Source of the DNA: Rhizobiaceae bacterium
Lineage (GTDB): Bacteria > Pseudomonadota > Alphaproteobacteria > Rhizobiales > Rhizobiaceae
Direction: 5' to 3'
Assembly: GCA_019635755.1 (NCBI GenBank)
Contig: JAHBYW010000002.1
Coordinates: forward strand, 372,001 to 436,000
Length of the DNA stretch: 64,000 nt
The notes under the pieces were generated by a model, which did not search any database, had not been told where the DNA came from, and saw only the letters and a program-made list of their open reading frames with translations. Of this stretch, positions 29,677 to 39,195 are shown piece after piece. Both the position numbers and the translations under genes were made by a program. The number at the start of each line of letters is the position of its first letter. The first letter of the stretch is position 1.

Positions 29677-29967
29677 ATGCCAATCCTGAACAACCCGGCC
29701 GCGGCGGCCGGCAAACGCGTGTTCAACGAACGCCGCGGCACGGAACGCCGACGCAGCTTCAAGGGCGGGCTTCTCCGGTTCAACGGCGGCTACGGCGCGC
29801 TGGAATGCATCGTCCGCAACCAGTCGGATGGCGGTGCCCGTCTCTCGTTCGGCGACGTGATGGCGGTGCCGCCGCAGTTCGAGCTGAAGGTGGGCCCCGA
29901 GGGCGCCTGGCGCGCGGCGTCGATCCGCTGGCGCAAGGGAACGGACATCGGCATCGCGTATCTGTAA
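29677..29967 (+). CDS. PilZ domain protein (second of three)
   Basis: A 96-residue PilZ-like protein. It has an arginine cluster (NERRGTERRRSF) and RNQSDGGARL, matching the N-x-S-x-x-G motif, then the usual RWRKGTDIGIAYL end. It is shorter than the neighbours and the only one on the plus strand. An imperfect sigma-54-like sequence lies 36-51 bases upstream. Confidence 0.8.
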   Translation: MPILNNPAAAAGKRVFNERRGTERRRSFKGGLLRFNGGYGALECIVRNQSDGGARLSFGDVMAVPPQFELKVGPEGAWRAASIRWRKGTDIGIAYL

Positions 29968-30018
29968 GGCCTGCTCGGGCTTCGCCGTGCAGCGGCGACG
30001 CAGGCGGGACCGTCGCTG

Positions 30019-30330
30019 TCAGCCGTAATGCCAGGCCGGCTTTGGCTCGGTTCCGCGAAACATGACGCCGATGCGCGTGCCGGCGCGCCAGCGGATCACG
30101 CTGCGGTAGGCAATGCCGTCGAAGGGCACATAGAGCAGGAATTCGGCGGGGACGGCCGTGCCGATCGGGACACGCAGCTCTGCGCCGCTCTCGGTCTGGT
30201 CGCGGAGGGTGCAGCGCACCTCCGACGTGTCGACATCGACGAGGATTGCCCCGGCCTTCAGCACGCGGCTGCGCCGGCGCTGCCGGTTGTCGACAGGCAA
30301 CTGTTTCGCGGCGGTCGAGGTCTCAGCCAT
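30019..30330 (-). CDS. PilZ domain protein (third of three)
   Basis: A 103-residue PilZ protein with RRRSR and RDQTESGAEL. The signature Ser is replaced by Thr (D-x-T-x-x-G), so binding of cyclic di-GMP may be altered. The end RWRAGTRIGVMFRG follows the family pattern. It converges on the second PilZ gene with 51 bases between. Confidence 0.82.
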   Translation of the reverse strand: MAETSTAAKQLPVDNRQRRRSRVLKAGAILVDVDTSEVRCTLRDQTESGAELRVPIGTAVPAEFLLYVPFDGIAYRSVIRWRAGTRIGVMFRGTEPKPAWHYG

Positions 30331-30441
30331 CCCGCTCCAATACGGGACGTCGGATACGATGGCCTTAATCCGGATGGTTAATGTTCTCCCAACGCGACAG
30401 CGGCGCCTCGGGGGCGCCGCTTGCTCGTATCGCGCGTCCGC

Positions 30442-30987
30442 TCAGCTGTAGGGCGAATAGCACTGCCGGCGCGGCCGGCCCTTGCCGGGGTTGAACGAAT
30501 TGTCCCACTCCCGATAGCTCTTGTACCGGTTGTAGCACCAGTTGACGTGTGCGTCTGACAGCCGGATGACCCGCCGCGGCACGTAGCGCGGCTCCACATA
30601 CCGAGGCTCCTGGTAGCGGTAGCTCGGCACGTAGAGGTCGATGTAGACGTCGGCTCCGCGACGGTTGTAGTAGCGCCGGTTCCAGCGGCGGTCGTCGTCG
30701 TAGCGCCCGCGGTCATGCTTCCACCAGGCGTCGCCGTCCTTGTGCACATGGCCGCCGGACCGGCGCGGGCGGTAGCGTTCGTTGCCGAGCGCGCGCAGGT
30801 CGCTCTCGGCGGTGGTCTCGGTGCCGCGCCTGCAGGTGCCGTACCCGTCGCAGAACGTGCCGCGCGGCCCCACGCCGACCGTGCCGCCCCAGCCGAAGCC
30901 GTCTTGGGCGACTGCCAGCTGCGGCCCGGCAATCAGGGCGCCGGCAAAAGCGAAGCCGGCGCAGATCAGTTTCGAGAATGCACGCAT
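30442..30987 (-). CDS. secreted BA14K-like protein
   Basis: A 181-residue exported protein. A signal peptide (about 1-25, ending QLAVAQ) is followed by an Arg/Tyr/Asp-rich low-complexity region with YRPRRS and [11 protein letters not shown]. The C-terminus [21 protein letters not shown] then [11 protein letters not shown] is the BA14K signature with two cysteines, first described in Brucella and widespread in Hyphomicrobiales. The start at 30987 keeps a GGGGAG at good distance; 30993 is also possible. Role: envelope or surface protein, mechanism unknown. Confidence 0.82.
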   Translation of the reverse strand: MRAFSKLICAGFAFAGALIAGPQLAVAQDGFGWGGTVGVGPRGTFCDGYGTCRRGTETTAESDLRALGNERYRPRRSGGHVHKDGDAWWKHDRGRYDDDRRWNRRYYNRRGADVYIDLYVPSYRYQEPRYVEPRYVPRRVIRLSDAHVNWCYNRYKSYREWDNSFNPGKGRPRRQCYSPYS

Positions 30988-31150
30988 CTTCATCTCCCCG
31001 AAGGCGAATCGCGCCGAGGCCCCCACAACCCGGACGAGAGGAAAGGGGCAGCATGACGGCAGCCGGATGAACGGCCGATGAACGGGGCGGTTCCGCAAGG
31101 TGCGGCCGCTCGGCTTGATATTGGCGATGACGGAGGGCAAAGCTCCGCCA

Positions 31151-32263
31151 ATGTCGCTCAGGATTGCCACGTTCAACGTCGAGAACCTCATGAACCGGTT
31201 CGACTTCACCGGATTCAGGAACCAGCTGAACGAGGATCGCACGCTGGCGCTCTACCAGATCAAGAACGAGGCGGAGTACCGTTTCCTCGAACAGGCGCGC
31301 GCCATCGCGCACACCGACGATACCCGGCAGCTGACGGCGCTGGCGATCGCCGAGACCCGCGCGGACGTGCTCTGCCTGCAGGAAGTGGACAACCTCGATG
31401 CGCTGAAGGCCTTCGAGTACGGTTACCTGTTCAAGATGATCGGCGAGGGCTACCGCAACAAGTACACCACCGCCGGCAACGACTCGCGCGGCATCGACGT
31501 GGCCGTGATGATGCGCGAGGAGACGCTGCACGGCCAGCCGATCGCCTTCGTGCGCATGACCAGCCACGCCCACCACACATTCGAGGAGTTCGGCCTCCAC
31601 ACGCCGGAACTCGCGGCGCTCGGCAACCAGGCCAACGAGCGGATCTTCCGCCGCGACTGCCTCGAGATCGACATCACGGTCGGCGGCGTGCCGCTGACCA
31701 TCTACTCGGTGCACCTCAAGTCGATGGGCAGCCCGCGCGACGGGTTGCCCGGGCGGGAGGCGACCATGCCGATCCGCATCGCCGAGGCGATGGCGGTGCG
31801 CAGGATCATCGAGGATCGCTTCGGCAAGGATCACGCGCGCAACAAGCGATGGGTGATCTGCGGCGACTTCAACGATTATCGCGAGCGGGTGGTGATCGGC
31901 GGCAACGCCTTCGACGGGCACACCTTCGAGCCGGTGCAGGAGGCGCAGTCCTGCCTGAACGTGCTGCTCGGCGACGGTTTTGCGGAGAACCTGGCGGAGC
32001 GACGGCCGGAACTGAATCGCTGGACGCTCTACCACACGCGCGGGCCACAGGAACGGCATCTGTGCCAGCTCGACTACATCCTCGCCTCGGCGGCGGTCGC
32101 CAATGCCAACGGCAACGCTGTACCGGACATCGTCCGTCGCGGGCAGCCCTGGCGCACGGTCTTTCCGCCCGGGCAGGAGCTCGATCGTTTCCCGCGGGCG
32201 GGCTGGGACCGCCCCAAGGCGTCGGACCATTGCCCCGTCGCCGTGACGCTCGACATCATCTGA
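31151..32263 (+). CDS. endonuclease/exonuclease/phosphatase family protein
   Basis: A 370-residue metal-dependent phosphodiesterase. Family motifs are [12 protein letters not shown] at the N-terminus, [11 protein letters not shown] with the metal-binding Glu, [18 protein letters not shown] and the final [14 protein letters not shown] with the catalytic Asp-His. There is no signal peptide, so it is probably cytoplasmic. The substrate class (nucleic acid, sphingomyelin or inositol phosphate) is not decided by sequence. The start at 31151 fits the family; upstream GTG/ATG options at 31100 and 31127 are less likely. Its stop overlaps the next start (ATGA-type overlap at 32261-32265). Confidence 0.86.
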   Translation: MSLRIATFNVENLMNRFDFTGFRNQLNEDRTLALYQIKNEAEYRFLEQARAIAHTDDTRQLTALAIAETRADVLCLQEVDNLDALKAFEYGYLFKMIGEGYRNKYTTAGNDSRGIDVAVMMREETLHGQPIAFVRMTSHAHHTFEEFGLHTPELAALGNQANERIFRRDCLEIDITVGGVPLTIYSVHLKSMGSPRDGLPGREATMPIRIAEAMAVRRIIEDRFGKDHARNKRWVICGDFNDYRERVVIGGNAFDGHTFEPVQEAQSCLNVLLGDGFAENLAERRPELNRWTLYHTRGPQERHLCQLDYILASAAVANANGNAVPDIVRRGQPWRTVFPPGQELDRFPRAGWDRPKASDHCPVAVTLDII

Positions 32264-32979
32264 TGGCGTTCGACATTCCCCGCCACCGGGTCTTCCCTAT
32301 CGACGGGATCGACGTGCGGCTGATCCACGGACCGCACCCTTTCGAGGCGGCCAACCGGGAGGCCATCGCGGCGAACTGGCTGCGCGAGCTCGCGGTGCAG
32401 CCCAGCCTCTATGACGGCACCGTCGTCCTTCTTACCGACCTCGAATGGAAGGACGGATTGCTGGCAGGCCGATGCCATGCCATCTCCTATGCCGGCTTCC
32501 TGCTGTGGCGGCGGCAGCGGCCGGCAGGAAACGGCGAGCACGTCTTCGCTCACGCGATGCTGGCCAGCGCCGACGGTGCGCTCGTCGCGATCCGCATGGC
32601 GTCCCACACGGCCAATTCCGGCAAGGTCTATTTCGCCGCCGGCTCGTTCGAGATCGAGGATTTTCCGGACGGCCGCGTCGACGCCGACCTGAACATGCGG
32701 CGCGAGGTGGGCGAGGAGACCGGCATCGACCTCGCGCTGCTGCGCCACGACCCGATCGCGCACGGCTGGTCGTCGGAGACGTCGACGGTGATCTTCCGCC
32801 GCTACCGGCTGCCGTGGACGGCCGATGAGACGGCCGAACGGATCCGTTCATTCGTCCGCAGCGAGGCGCGTCCCGAAATCGACGGACCGGTGATCATCCG
32901 CGCCGCGGATGAGCGTCCCGCCGGACTGTCCTCCCATATGCCGGCCCTGATCGACTGGCATTTCGCCCACCCCGGGTGA
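32263..32979 (+). CDS. Nudix-like protein with degenerate Nudix box
   Basis: A 238-residue protein overlapping the end of the phosphodiesterase gene. The second half of the Nudix box is intact (REVGEETGI), but the upstream Glu of the G-x5-E-x7-REUxEExGU pattern is replaced (GRVDADLNMRREV). An SGKVYFAAGSFEIEDFPDG stretch precedes it. The core metal-binding Glu residues are present, so hydrolase activity is possible. Coupling to the phosphodiesterase suggests a shared nucleotide-type substrate, but that is inference. Confidence 0.75.
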   Translation: MAFDIPRHRVFPIDGIDVRLIHGPHPFEAANREAIAANWLRELAVQPSLYDGTVVLLTDLEWKDGLLAGRCHAISYAGFLLWRRQRPAGNGEHVFAHAMLASADGALVAIRMASHTANSGKVYFAAGSFEIEDFPDGRVDADLNMRREVGEETGIDLALLRHDPIAHGWSSETSTVIFRRYRLPWTADETAERIRSFVRSEARPEIDGPVIIRAADERPAGLSSHMPALIDWHFAHPG

Positions 32980-33043
32980 ACCGGATTCGTTGCGGACCGG
33001 CGCCGCGCCGGTCATTGTGCCCCGTCAAACCTGCGAATCGCCG

Positions 33044-34357
33044 ATGCACTCCAGCTTCTCCTTTTTCGAGATCGCCTCCCTCCTGCTGACGCTGTCGGCG
33101 CTGTTCGGCTGGCTGAACCTTCGCTTCCTGAAGCTGCCGCATACGATCGGCCTGCTGGTGATGGCGCTGGCCGGTTCGCTGCTGCTGCTGGCGCTGCACA
33201 AGCTCGCGCCGGGCCTGGGGATAACGGCCGACCTGCAGCGTGCCGTGGCGCAGATCGATTTCTACGACGCGATCATGAACGGCATGCTGGCTTTCCTGCT
33301 GTTTGCCGGCGCGCTTCACGTCGACTGGCACAAGCTCAAGCGCGAGCGCGTGCCGATCGTGCTGATGGCCACACTCGGCGTCGTCATATCGACCGTCGTC
33401 GTCGGCGTGCTGCTCTGGCTCACTGCAGGGGCGCTGGGCTTCGACCTTCCGCTGCAATGGGCGCTCGTGTTCGGCGCGCTGATCTCGCCGACCGACCCCG
33501 TCGCCGTGCTGGGACTGCTCAAGGCCGTCGACGTGCCGGAATCGATCAAGGCCAAGATCGCCGGCGAGTCGCTGTTCAACGACGGCGTTGCGGTCGTCGC
33601 ATTCTCCGTGCTGCTGGCGGTCGCGGTCGGGACGGCCGGCGAAGGGCCGGACCATCTCGATCCGTGGCACATCGCGGAGCTGTTCTTCTACGAGGGCGTG
33701 GGGGGCGCGATTTTCGGCTTCGTCACCGGATGGATCGCTTTCCGGCTGATGGCGACGATCGACGACCACATCGTGGAAATCCTGATCTCGCTCGGTGCCT
33801 GCGCCGCGACCTATGCGCTGTCGCTGCGCTTCCACATCTCGGGTCCGATCGCCGTCGTGGTGACGGGCCTGCTGATTGCCAACCGGGATGTTGACTACGC
33901 GATGAGCGAGAAGGTGAAGGACTATCTCTTCGCCTTCTGGGAAGTGGTCGACGAGATGCTGAATTCGGTGCTGTTCCTGCTCATCGGGCTCGAGGTGCTG
34001 GTCATCGCCTTCGACCCGTCGCTGTCGTGGATCGTCCTGCTCTGCATCCCGATCGTTCTGCTGGGCCGGCTCATTTCGGTGTCGGTGCCCATCCTGCTCC
34101 TGACGCTTCGGCGAACATTCTCGCACGGCTCGATCCGCATCCTGACCTGGGGCGGGCTGCGCGGCGGCGTGTCGGTGGCGCTGGCGCTCTCGCTGCCCGA
34201 CAGCGACGCCAAGCCGCTGCTGCTATCCGCGACCTATGCCGTGGTCATCTTTTCGATCGTGGTGCAGGGGCTGACCGTCACCAATGTCGTGAGCCGGGTT
34301 GTGAGGCCCGCGAAACCGCCGGCACGGGACAAGGCTGCAGCGCCGCCAGCCGGCTGA
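33044..34357 (+). CDS. CPA1 family Na+/H+ antiporter
   Basis: A 437-residue inner-membrane exchanger with about 12 helices. The family's transport motifs are LISPTDPVAVLGLLK and GESLFNDGVAVVAFSVLL (the ND pair), with WGGLRGGVSVALALSLP near helix 11. It probably exports Na+ for H+ in pH and salt homeostasis. The ATG at 33044 is preferred over an upstream start at 32990. It is convergent with the ABC export operon. Confidence 0.92.
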   Translation: MHSSFSFFEIASLLLTLSALFGWLNLRFLKLPHTIGLLVMALAGSLLLLALHKLAPGLGITADLQRAVAQIDFYDAIMNGMLAFLLFAGALHVDWHKLKRERVPIVLMATLGVVISTVVVGVLLWLTAGALGFDLPLQWALVFGALISPTDPVAVLGLLKAVDVPESIKAKIAGESLFNDGVAVVAFSVLLAVAVGTAGEGPDHLDPWHIAELFFYEGVGGAIFGFVTGWIAFRLMATIDDHIVEILISLGACAATYALSLRFHISGPIAVVVTGLLIANRDVDYAMSEKVKDYLFAFWEVVDEMLNSVLFLLIGLEVLVIAFDPSLSWIVLLCIPIVLLGRLISVSVPILLLTLRRTFSHGSIRILTWGGLRGGVSVALALSLPDSDAKPLLLSATYAVVIFSIVVQGLTVTNVVSRVVRPAKPPARDKAAAPPAG

Positions 34358-34370
34358 CGAAACGGCTGCC

Positions 34371-35579
34371 CTATTCGTGGCGCAGGGCGTCGATCGGGTC
34401 GAGCCTGGCGCCGCGGAGCGCGGGGAAGAAGCCGAACACCATGCCGATCAGGGCCGAGAAGCCGACGGCCAGCGCGATGACGGCCATGCTCGGCGCGAAG
34501 GGGATCGACAGCGTCGCAGAGGCGATGCCGGCCAGCGAAAGGCCGAGCGCGATGCCGATCAGGCCGCCAAACAAGGACAGCACGGTCGCCTCCACGAGAA
34601 ACTGGACGAGGATGTGGCGCTCATGCGCGCCGATCGCAAGGCGGATGCCGATCTCGCGCGTTCGCTCGGTCACCGAGACCAGCATGATGTTCATGATGCC
34701 GATGCCGCCGACCAGCAGGCTGACCGCGGCGACCGCACCCAGCATGCCCGTCATGGTCGTCGTCGCGCTCGCCATGGCGTCGGCCACCTGCGTCATGTCG
34801 CGGACGTCGAAATTGTCGTCGGCGTCGGGTGCGATGCGGCGCGTGTCGCGCAGGATCTGCTCGATGTCGGCCAGGACCTCCGTCGTCGGCACGTCGTCGG
34901 CGGCGGCGACGTAGATCGAATCGATGTTGCGGTCGCCCGCGATGCGCCTCTGGAAGGCGGGCAGGGGCATCATCACGACGTTGTCCTGGTCCTGGCCGAA
35001 GCCGGAGACACCCTTCACGGCAAGGACGCCGATGACCTTGCAAGCCACCTTGCCGACACGGATGGACTGGCCCGACGGGTCCCCGGCGCCGAAGAACAGG
35101 GTGCGGATCGTCTCGCCGATCACGCAGACCGGCGCGCCGCCGCGCACCTCGGATTCCGTGAAGGCACGGCCGAGCGGAACGTCCCAGTCGCGGGCGATGA
35201 AGTATTCCGTGTCGGTGCCGGTGACCTCGGCGGCGACGTTCTGCGCGCCGTAGACGACGCGCACCTGCCGGGACGAGGCCGCGGACACCGCCCTGGCGCT
35301 GTCCAGGCCGCTCAGGAGACCGGCAAGGTCCTTGTCGTCCAGGCGTTTCGGCGTGAACGAGGTGGAACCGGACCGATCCGGGCGCGCGGCACGCACCACC
35401 AGCAGGTTCGACCCGAGCTTGGCGATGTCGCTCTTCACGCGCTCGGTCGTGCCGGAGCCGATCGTGATCATCGCGATGACGGCGGCGACTCCGATCACGA
35501 TGCCAAGCAGCGTCAGGAAGGAGCGCATGACGTTGCGGCGGATCGACAAAAGCGCGAGGCGGAACGTTTCCCAGAACAT
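34371..35579 (-). CDS. MacB-type ABC transporter permease
   Basis: A 402-residue permease of the MacB/FtsX fold: one N-terminal helix (LLSIRRNVMRSFLTLLGIVIGVAAVIAMITIG), a large periplasmic domain, and three C-terminal helices (from about residue 275) with GIMNIMLVSVTERTREIGIRLAIGA. The ATPase is on a separate polypeptide encoded upstream. The ATG overlaps the ATPase stop. It is the last gene of a three-gene operon with an HlyD-type adaptor. Confidence 0.9.
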   Translation of the reverse strand: MFWETFRLALLSIRRNVMRSFLTLLGIVIGVAAVIAMITIGSGTTERVKSDIAKLGSNLLVVRAARPDRSGSTSFTPKRLDDKDLAGLLSGLDSARAVSAASSRQVRVVYGAQNVAAEVTGTDTEYFIARDWDVPLGRAFTESEVRGGAPVCVIGETIRTLFFGAGDPSGQSIRVGKVACKVIGVLAVKGVSGFGQDQDNVVMMPLPAFQRRIAGDRNIDSIYVAAADDVPTTEVLADIEQILRDTRRIAPDADDNFDVRDMTQVADAMASATTTMTGMLGAVAAVSLLVGGIGIMNIMLVSVTERTREIGIRLAIGAHERHILVQFLVEATVLSLFGGLIGIALGLSLAGIASATLSIPFAPSMAVIALAVGFSALIGMVFGFFPALRGARLDPIDALRHE

Positions 35580-36280
35580 CACGCGATCTCCAGCACGCGC
35601 GTGTCGGACTCGATGTTGCCGTCGAGGAACGAGACGGTGCGGCCTGCATAGGCGGCGATGTCGGCCTCGTGCGTCACCATCACGATGGTCAGACCGAGCT
35701 CGTCGTTGAGCCCCGTCAACAGGTCCATGATCTCGTGGCTGCGCTTGGTGTCCAGGTTTCCGGTCGGTTCGTCGGCGACCAGCAGAGCCGGCCGCGTGAC
35801 GATGGCGCGGGCGATCGCCACACGCTGCTGCTGGCCGCCCGACAGTTCGGCCGGCGTATGGTCGGCGCGCTCGGCGAGACCGACCTCGGCCAGCGCTTCC
35901 AGCGCCCGCGACCGCCTCTCGGCCGCACCGACGCCGCGGTATATCAGCGGCAGTTCGACGTTCTCGACCGCGGTCGTGCGCGGGAGAAGATTGTAGCCCT
36001 GGAAGACGAAGCCGATGTAGAGGTTCCTCAGCACTGCGCGCTTGTCGCGGTCGAGCCGGCCCGCATCGACGTCGCGGAAGGCATAGCGGCCGTCCGACGG
36101 CGTATCGAGGCAGCCGATGATGTTCATCGCCGTCGACTTGCCCGAGCCCGACGGTCCCATGATGGCGACGAACTCGCCTTCTCCGATCGCGAGATCGACC
36201 CCAGCCAGCGCGTTCACGCGGGCCTCGCCCTCGCCATAGGTCTTCCACACCTTGTCGAAGGTGATCAGCGGCGCGGCCAT
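35579..36280 (-). CDS. ABC transporter ATPase, MacB/LolD type
   Basis: A 233-residue nucleotide-binding subunit. Walker A is [16 protein letters not shown]-loop [22 protein letters not shown], signature [15 protein letters not shown] and Walker [14 protein letters not shown]. It overlaps both neighbours by ATGA-type junctions, so the three proteins are made together. The system probably moves a peptide, lipid or antibiotic across or out of the inner membrane with energy used mechanically, as in MacAB. No outer-membrane TolC gene is present. Confidence 0.93.
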   Translation of the reverse strand: MAAPLITFDKVWKTYGEGEARVNALAGVDLAIGEGEFVAIMGPSGSGKSTAMNIIGCLDTPSDGRYAFRDVDAGRLDRDKRAVLRNLYIGFVFQGYNLLPRTTAVENVELPLIYRGVGAAERRSRALEALAEVGLAERADHTPAELSGGQQQRVAIARAIVTRPALLVADEPTGNLDTKRSHEIMDLLTGLNDELGLTIVMVTHEADIAAYAGRTVSFLDGNIESDTRVLEIA

Positions 36281-37575
36281 CAGCGCCGCGTCCGCTGCCG
36301 GGCGATGCCCACGACGACCTGATCGCCCTCGTTCAGCCCGGAGACGATCTCGGTGTTCTCGCCATCGGTCGAACCCGTGTGCACCTGCACCGCCTCGGGC
36401 TGGCCGCCGCGCATCACGTAGAGGGTGCGGGTGCCGTCCTGCCCCACGCGGCTTTCGCGCCGGCCAAAACCGGGCCGCATGCGCGGCATGAAGAGGTCGC
36501 GCAGGCTCCAGCCTGTGTTTTCGCCACTTGCGGTGGGCCGGAAGCGGAACGCGGCGCTGGGAACCGTGACGACACCCTCGGCCTCGCGGGTGATGACCGC
36601 GACCGTCGCCGTCATGCCGGGGCGCAACAGGAGGTCGGCGTTGTCGACGTCCAGCCGCGCGTCGTAGGTCACCACGCCCTCCGTCGCAACCGAGGCGAAG
36701 GATACGTCGCGGATCAGCGCATCGAAGGAGCGGTCGGGGAACGCATCGACCGTGAATCGCGCCTTCTGGCCCGCCTTGACATGGCCGATATCGGCCTCGT
36801 CGATCGCTGCCTTAAGCTCCATGCGCTTGAGGTCGGCCGCGATCACGAAAAGCACCGGCGCCTGCATCGACGATGCCACCGTCTGTCCGGGGTTCACGGA
36901 GCGCGTGAGGACCACGCCGTCGATCGGTGCGTAGATCTTCGACTTGGCAAGGTCGGCGCGCTGCGACTTCAGTTCAGCCGCTGCGATGGCCTCGTTGGCC
37001 TCGGCGATTGCCACGGCGCTTTCGGCACGGTCGCGCGCGGCCCGCGCCGTCTCGAGAACCTGCTCGGCCGCCATGCCGCGCTTCGACAACTGGTCGGTGC
37101 GGGCGAATGCCTGCTCGGCCTCAGCGAGCGTGGTCCTGGCCTGGCTCACCTGGGCCGCCGCAGATTTGAGCGAAGCCTCGGCGCGTTCCACCTGGGCTTC
37201 GAGGCGCGATGTGTCGAGCTCGGCCAGCACGTCGCCCGCCTTCACCTCCTGGTTGGCGTCGACCAGAACGTCCTTCACGACGCCGGAGAGCTCAGAGGAA
37301 ATGTCGACCTGCGTCAGCGGCTGCAGCGTGCCGGTCGCCGACACTTCGACCACGAGCCGGCCTTTCTCCGCCGGGACCGTGGCATAGGCGACCGCCTCGG
37401 CCGAACCACCGAACAGGGACCAGCCGCCATATCCCAGCGCCGCCGCGGCGGCCAGGACGACGCCATACGCCCACCAGCGCCGGCGCTTGCCCTTCCGGCC
37501 ATTGCGGTCGAGGCCGAGGGCCTTCTCGATCGGCAAGGACGGCGGCGTCCTTGTCCGGGTGACAATTTGGTCCAT
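36280..37575 (-). CDS. HlyD/MacA-like periplasmic adaptor
   Basis: A 431-residue membrane-fusion protein. An N-terminal membrane anchor (about 37-57, WWAYGVVLAAAAALGYGGW) is followed by a lipoyl half-motif, a long alpha-hairpin (about 120-200, ERAEASLKSAAAQVSQARTT and following), the second lipoyl half and beta-barrel domains. A non-typical insert (FRPTASGENTGWSLRDLFMPR) lies before the membrane-proximal domain. It should link the MacB-like permease to an outer-membrane channel encoded elsewhere. The ATG at 37575 is preferred; upstream extension lacks coding character. Confidence 0.9.
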   Translation of the reverse strand: MDQIVTRTRTPPSLPIEKALGLDRNGRKGKRRRWWAYGVVLAAAAALGYGGWSLFGGSAEAVAYATVPAEKGRLVVEVSATGTLQPLTQVDISSELSGVVKDVLVDANQEVKAGDVLAELDTSRLEAQVERAEASLKSAAAQVSQARTTLAEAEQAFARTDQLSKRGMAAEQVLETARAARDRAESAVAIAEANEAIAAAELKSQRADLAKSKIYAPIDGVVLTRSVNPGQTVASSMQAPVLFVIAADLKRMELKAAIDEADIGHVKAGQKARFTVDAFPDRSFDALIRDVSFASVATEGVVTYDARLDVDNADLLLRPGMTATVAVITREAEGVVTVPSAAFRFRPTASGENTGWSLRDLFMPRMRPGFGRRESRVGQDGTRTLYVMRGGQPEAVQVHTGSTDGENTEIVSGLNEGDQVVVGIARQRTRR

Positions 37576-37699
37576 TGCGGACACCCGCTTTGCGCCCAGA
37601 ATGGGCGATCGAAGAATCCCTACGTCTGCAGAAATCGGCCTTCGGGTGCTGCTTTTCAAATTAAATATTGCTCATTTTTGGGTGAGGCGAAGCTGAACG

Positions 37700-38614
37700 A
37701 TGGCGCGGCGGCGGGCATACCGGATCTACGACGTCTTCACCGACACGCCGCTGGCGGGCAATCCGCTGGCCGTCGTGCTCGACGCGACCGGCCTCGACGG
37801 CGCGGCGATGCAGAAGATCGCCGCCGAGTTCAACCTGTCGGAGACGGTCTTCGTCCTGCCGCCTGCCGATGCCCGCCATCGCGCCTCCATCCGCATCTTC
37901 ACGCCGGACTACGAGATGCCGTTCGCCGGGCATCCGACCGTGGGGTCGGCAGTCGCGCTTGCAGAAGCGGGCGGAGGATCGGCGGAGGCAGCCATCTTCG
38001 TGATCGAGGAGAAGATCGGGGCGGTGCGGTGTGCGGTCAGTTCGCGCGAGGGGATGGCATTCGCCGAGTTCGACCTGCCGAAGCTGCCGGTGCGCCTCGA
38101 ACTCACGGCGACGAAGGAGGCAATTGCCGTGGCGCTCGGCCTCGACCCCCGCGATGTCGGCTTCGAGAACCATGCGGTCGGGCTCTGGTCCGGCGGCGTG
38201 CCCTACATCACGGTGCCCTTGTCGGGCCTCGACGCCGCGGCGAACGCCGTGCTGGACGGGCGTGCCTGGGCCGCGCTCGCGCCGCTCAGCGACTTCGGCG
38301 AACCGGCCTGTGCCTATGTCTACACGCGCCAGTCGCGTCTTCCGGGGTCCGCCTTCCATGCCCGCATGTTCGTGCCGGGCAGTCCGAGCTGGGAGGATCC
38401 CGCCACGGGCTCGGCGGTGGCGGCACTGGCCGGCGCCATCAATCACTTCGACCGCCCGGCCGACGGTCTTGCGCAGGTCTGGATCGAGCAGGGCGTCGAG
38501 ATGGGGCGGCCGTCGCGCATCCGGCTCGAGCTGGATGTGGCGGCCGGTGTGATCAAGGGCGCACGGATCGGCGGGAATGCGGTGCGTGTTGCCCAGGGCG
38601 AGCTTCTCGTCTGA
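37700..38614 (+). CDS. PhzF family isomerase/epimerase
   Basis: A 304-residue two-domain protein of the diaminopimelate-epimerase fold. The N-terminal signature is YDVFTDTPLAGNPLAVVLDA followed by EFNLSETVFVLPP, where Glu is the catalytic acid/base in PhzF; the C-terminal MFVPGSPSWEDPATGSAVAALAGAI is also conserved. No phenazine biosynthesis genes surround it, so it belongs to the widespread PhzF-like group with unknown substrate. It is divergent from the MacA-like gene across 124 bases. Confidence 0.9.
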   Translation: MARRRAYRIYDVFTDTPLAGNPLAVVLDATGLDGAAMQKIAAEFNLSETVFVLPPADARHRASIRIFTPDYEMPFAGHPTVGSAVALAEAGGGSAEAAIFVIEEKIGAVRCAVSSREGMAFAEFDLPKLPVRLELTATKEAIAVALGLDPRDVGFENHAVGLWSGGVPYITVPLSGLDAAANAVLDGRAWAALAPLSDFGEPACAYVYTRQSRLPGSAFHARMFVPGSPSWEDPATGSAVAALAGAINHFDRPADGLAQVWIEQGVEMGRPSRIRLELDVAAGVIKGARIGGNAVRVAQGELLV

Positions 38615-38674
38615 CAGCCGGTCGGCCCTTTTCCCGCGCATCGATGCGACCTATCCTGCCGGGGGAGGCTGCCC

Positions 38675-38917
38675 ATGATCGAACTCACCGACCGCGAGAA
38701 CCGGTTCCTGAAACGCGTCAGCGCGATCAGCTTCATGCCGTGGACTGGCAAGGTCACGGCCGTCGACGCGAAGGGCAAGTCCATGCGCATCTCCAAGGCG
38801 ACGTTCCATCGCCTGAAGGACGAGAACATCATCATCCGGTCCGAAAGCGCCCTGACCAGCGACACCTACATCGTCAATCCGGTGCCCGTCGTGCCCGCGC
38901 TGGAGATGATCGGCTGA
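38675..38917 (+). CDS. uncharacterised 80-residue protein
   Basis: A small soluble protein with ENRFLKRVSAISFMPWTGKVTAVDAKGK and a C-terminal VNPVPVVPALEMIG. I do not recognise a family. The GGGGGAGG before the ATG is a strong ribosome binding site, and codon use matches the neighbours, so it is probably real. It lies 60 bases after phzF and 81 bases before tRNA-Lys. Confidence 0.6.
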   Translation: MIELTDRENRFLKRVSAISFMPWTGKVTAVDAKGKSMRISKATFHRLKDENIIIRSESALTSDTYIVNPVPVVPALEMIG

Positions 38918-38998
38918 GGCTCGCCGGCAGGCGGGTTTTCAGGGCTGGACAGGGCATGGCATGATGGCTATATGCGCGCATCCGCCGAACCGGCGTGT

Positions 38999-39074
<76 letters not shown>

Positions 39075-39195
39075 AGTTCCTCGACCGATCTTGAAGTGAG
39101 CCTCGCGTTTTGACGTGAGCCTCGGGCGGTCGCCGCTTTCTTGCCATGTAAACGATTGATATGCTGGCGCAGCATTGAATTCATGAGTGCATGAC

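Noticed and set aside
36379-38964. 861-codon open frame on the plus strand
   Set aside because: It runs antisense to the MacA-like gene and then in a wrong frame over phzF, with no family motifs. Both underlying genes are well supported.
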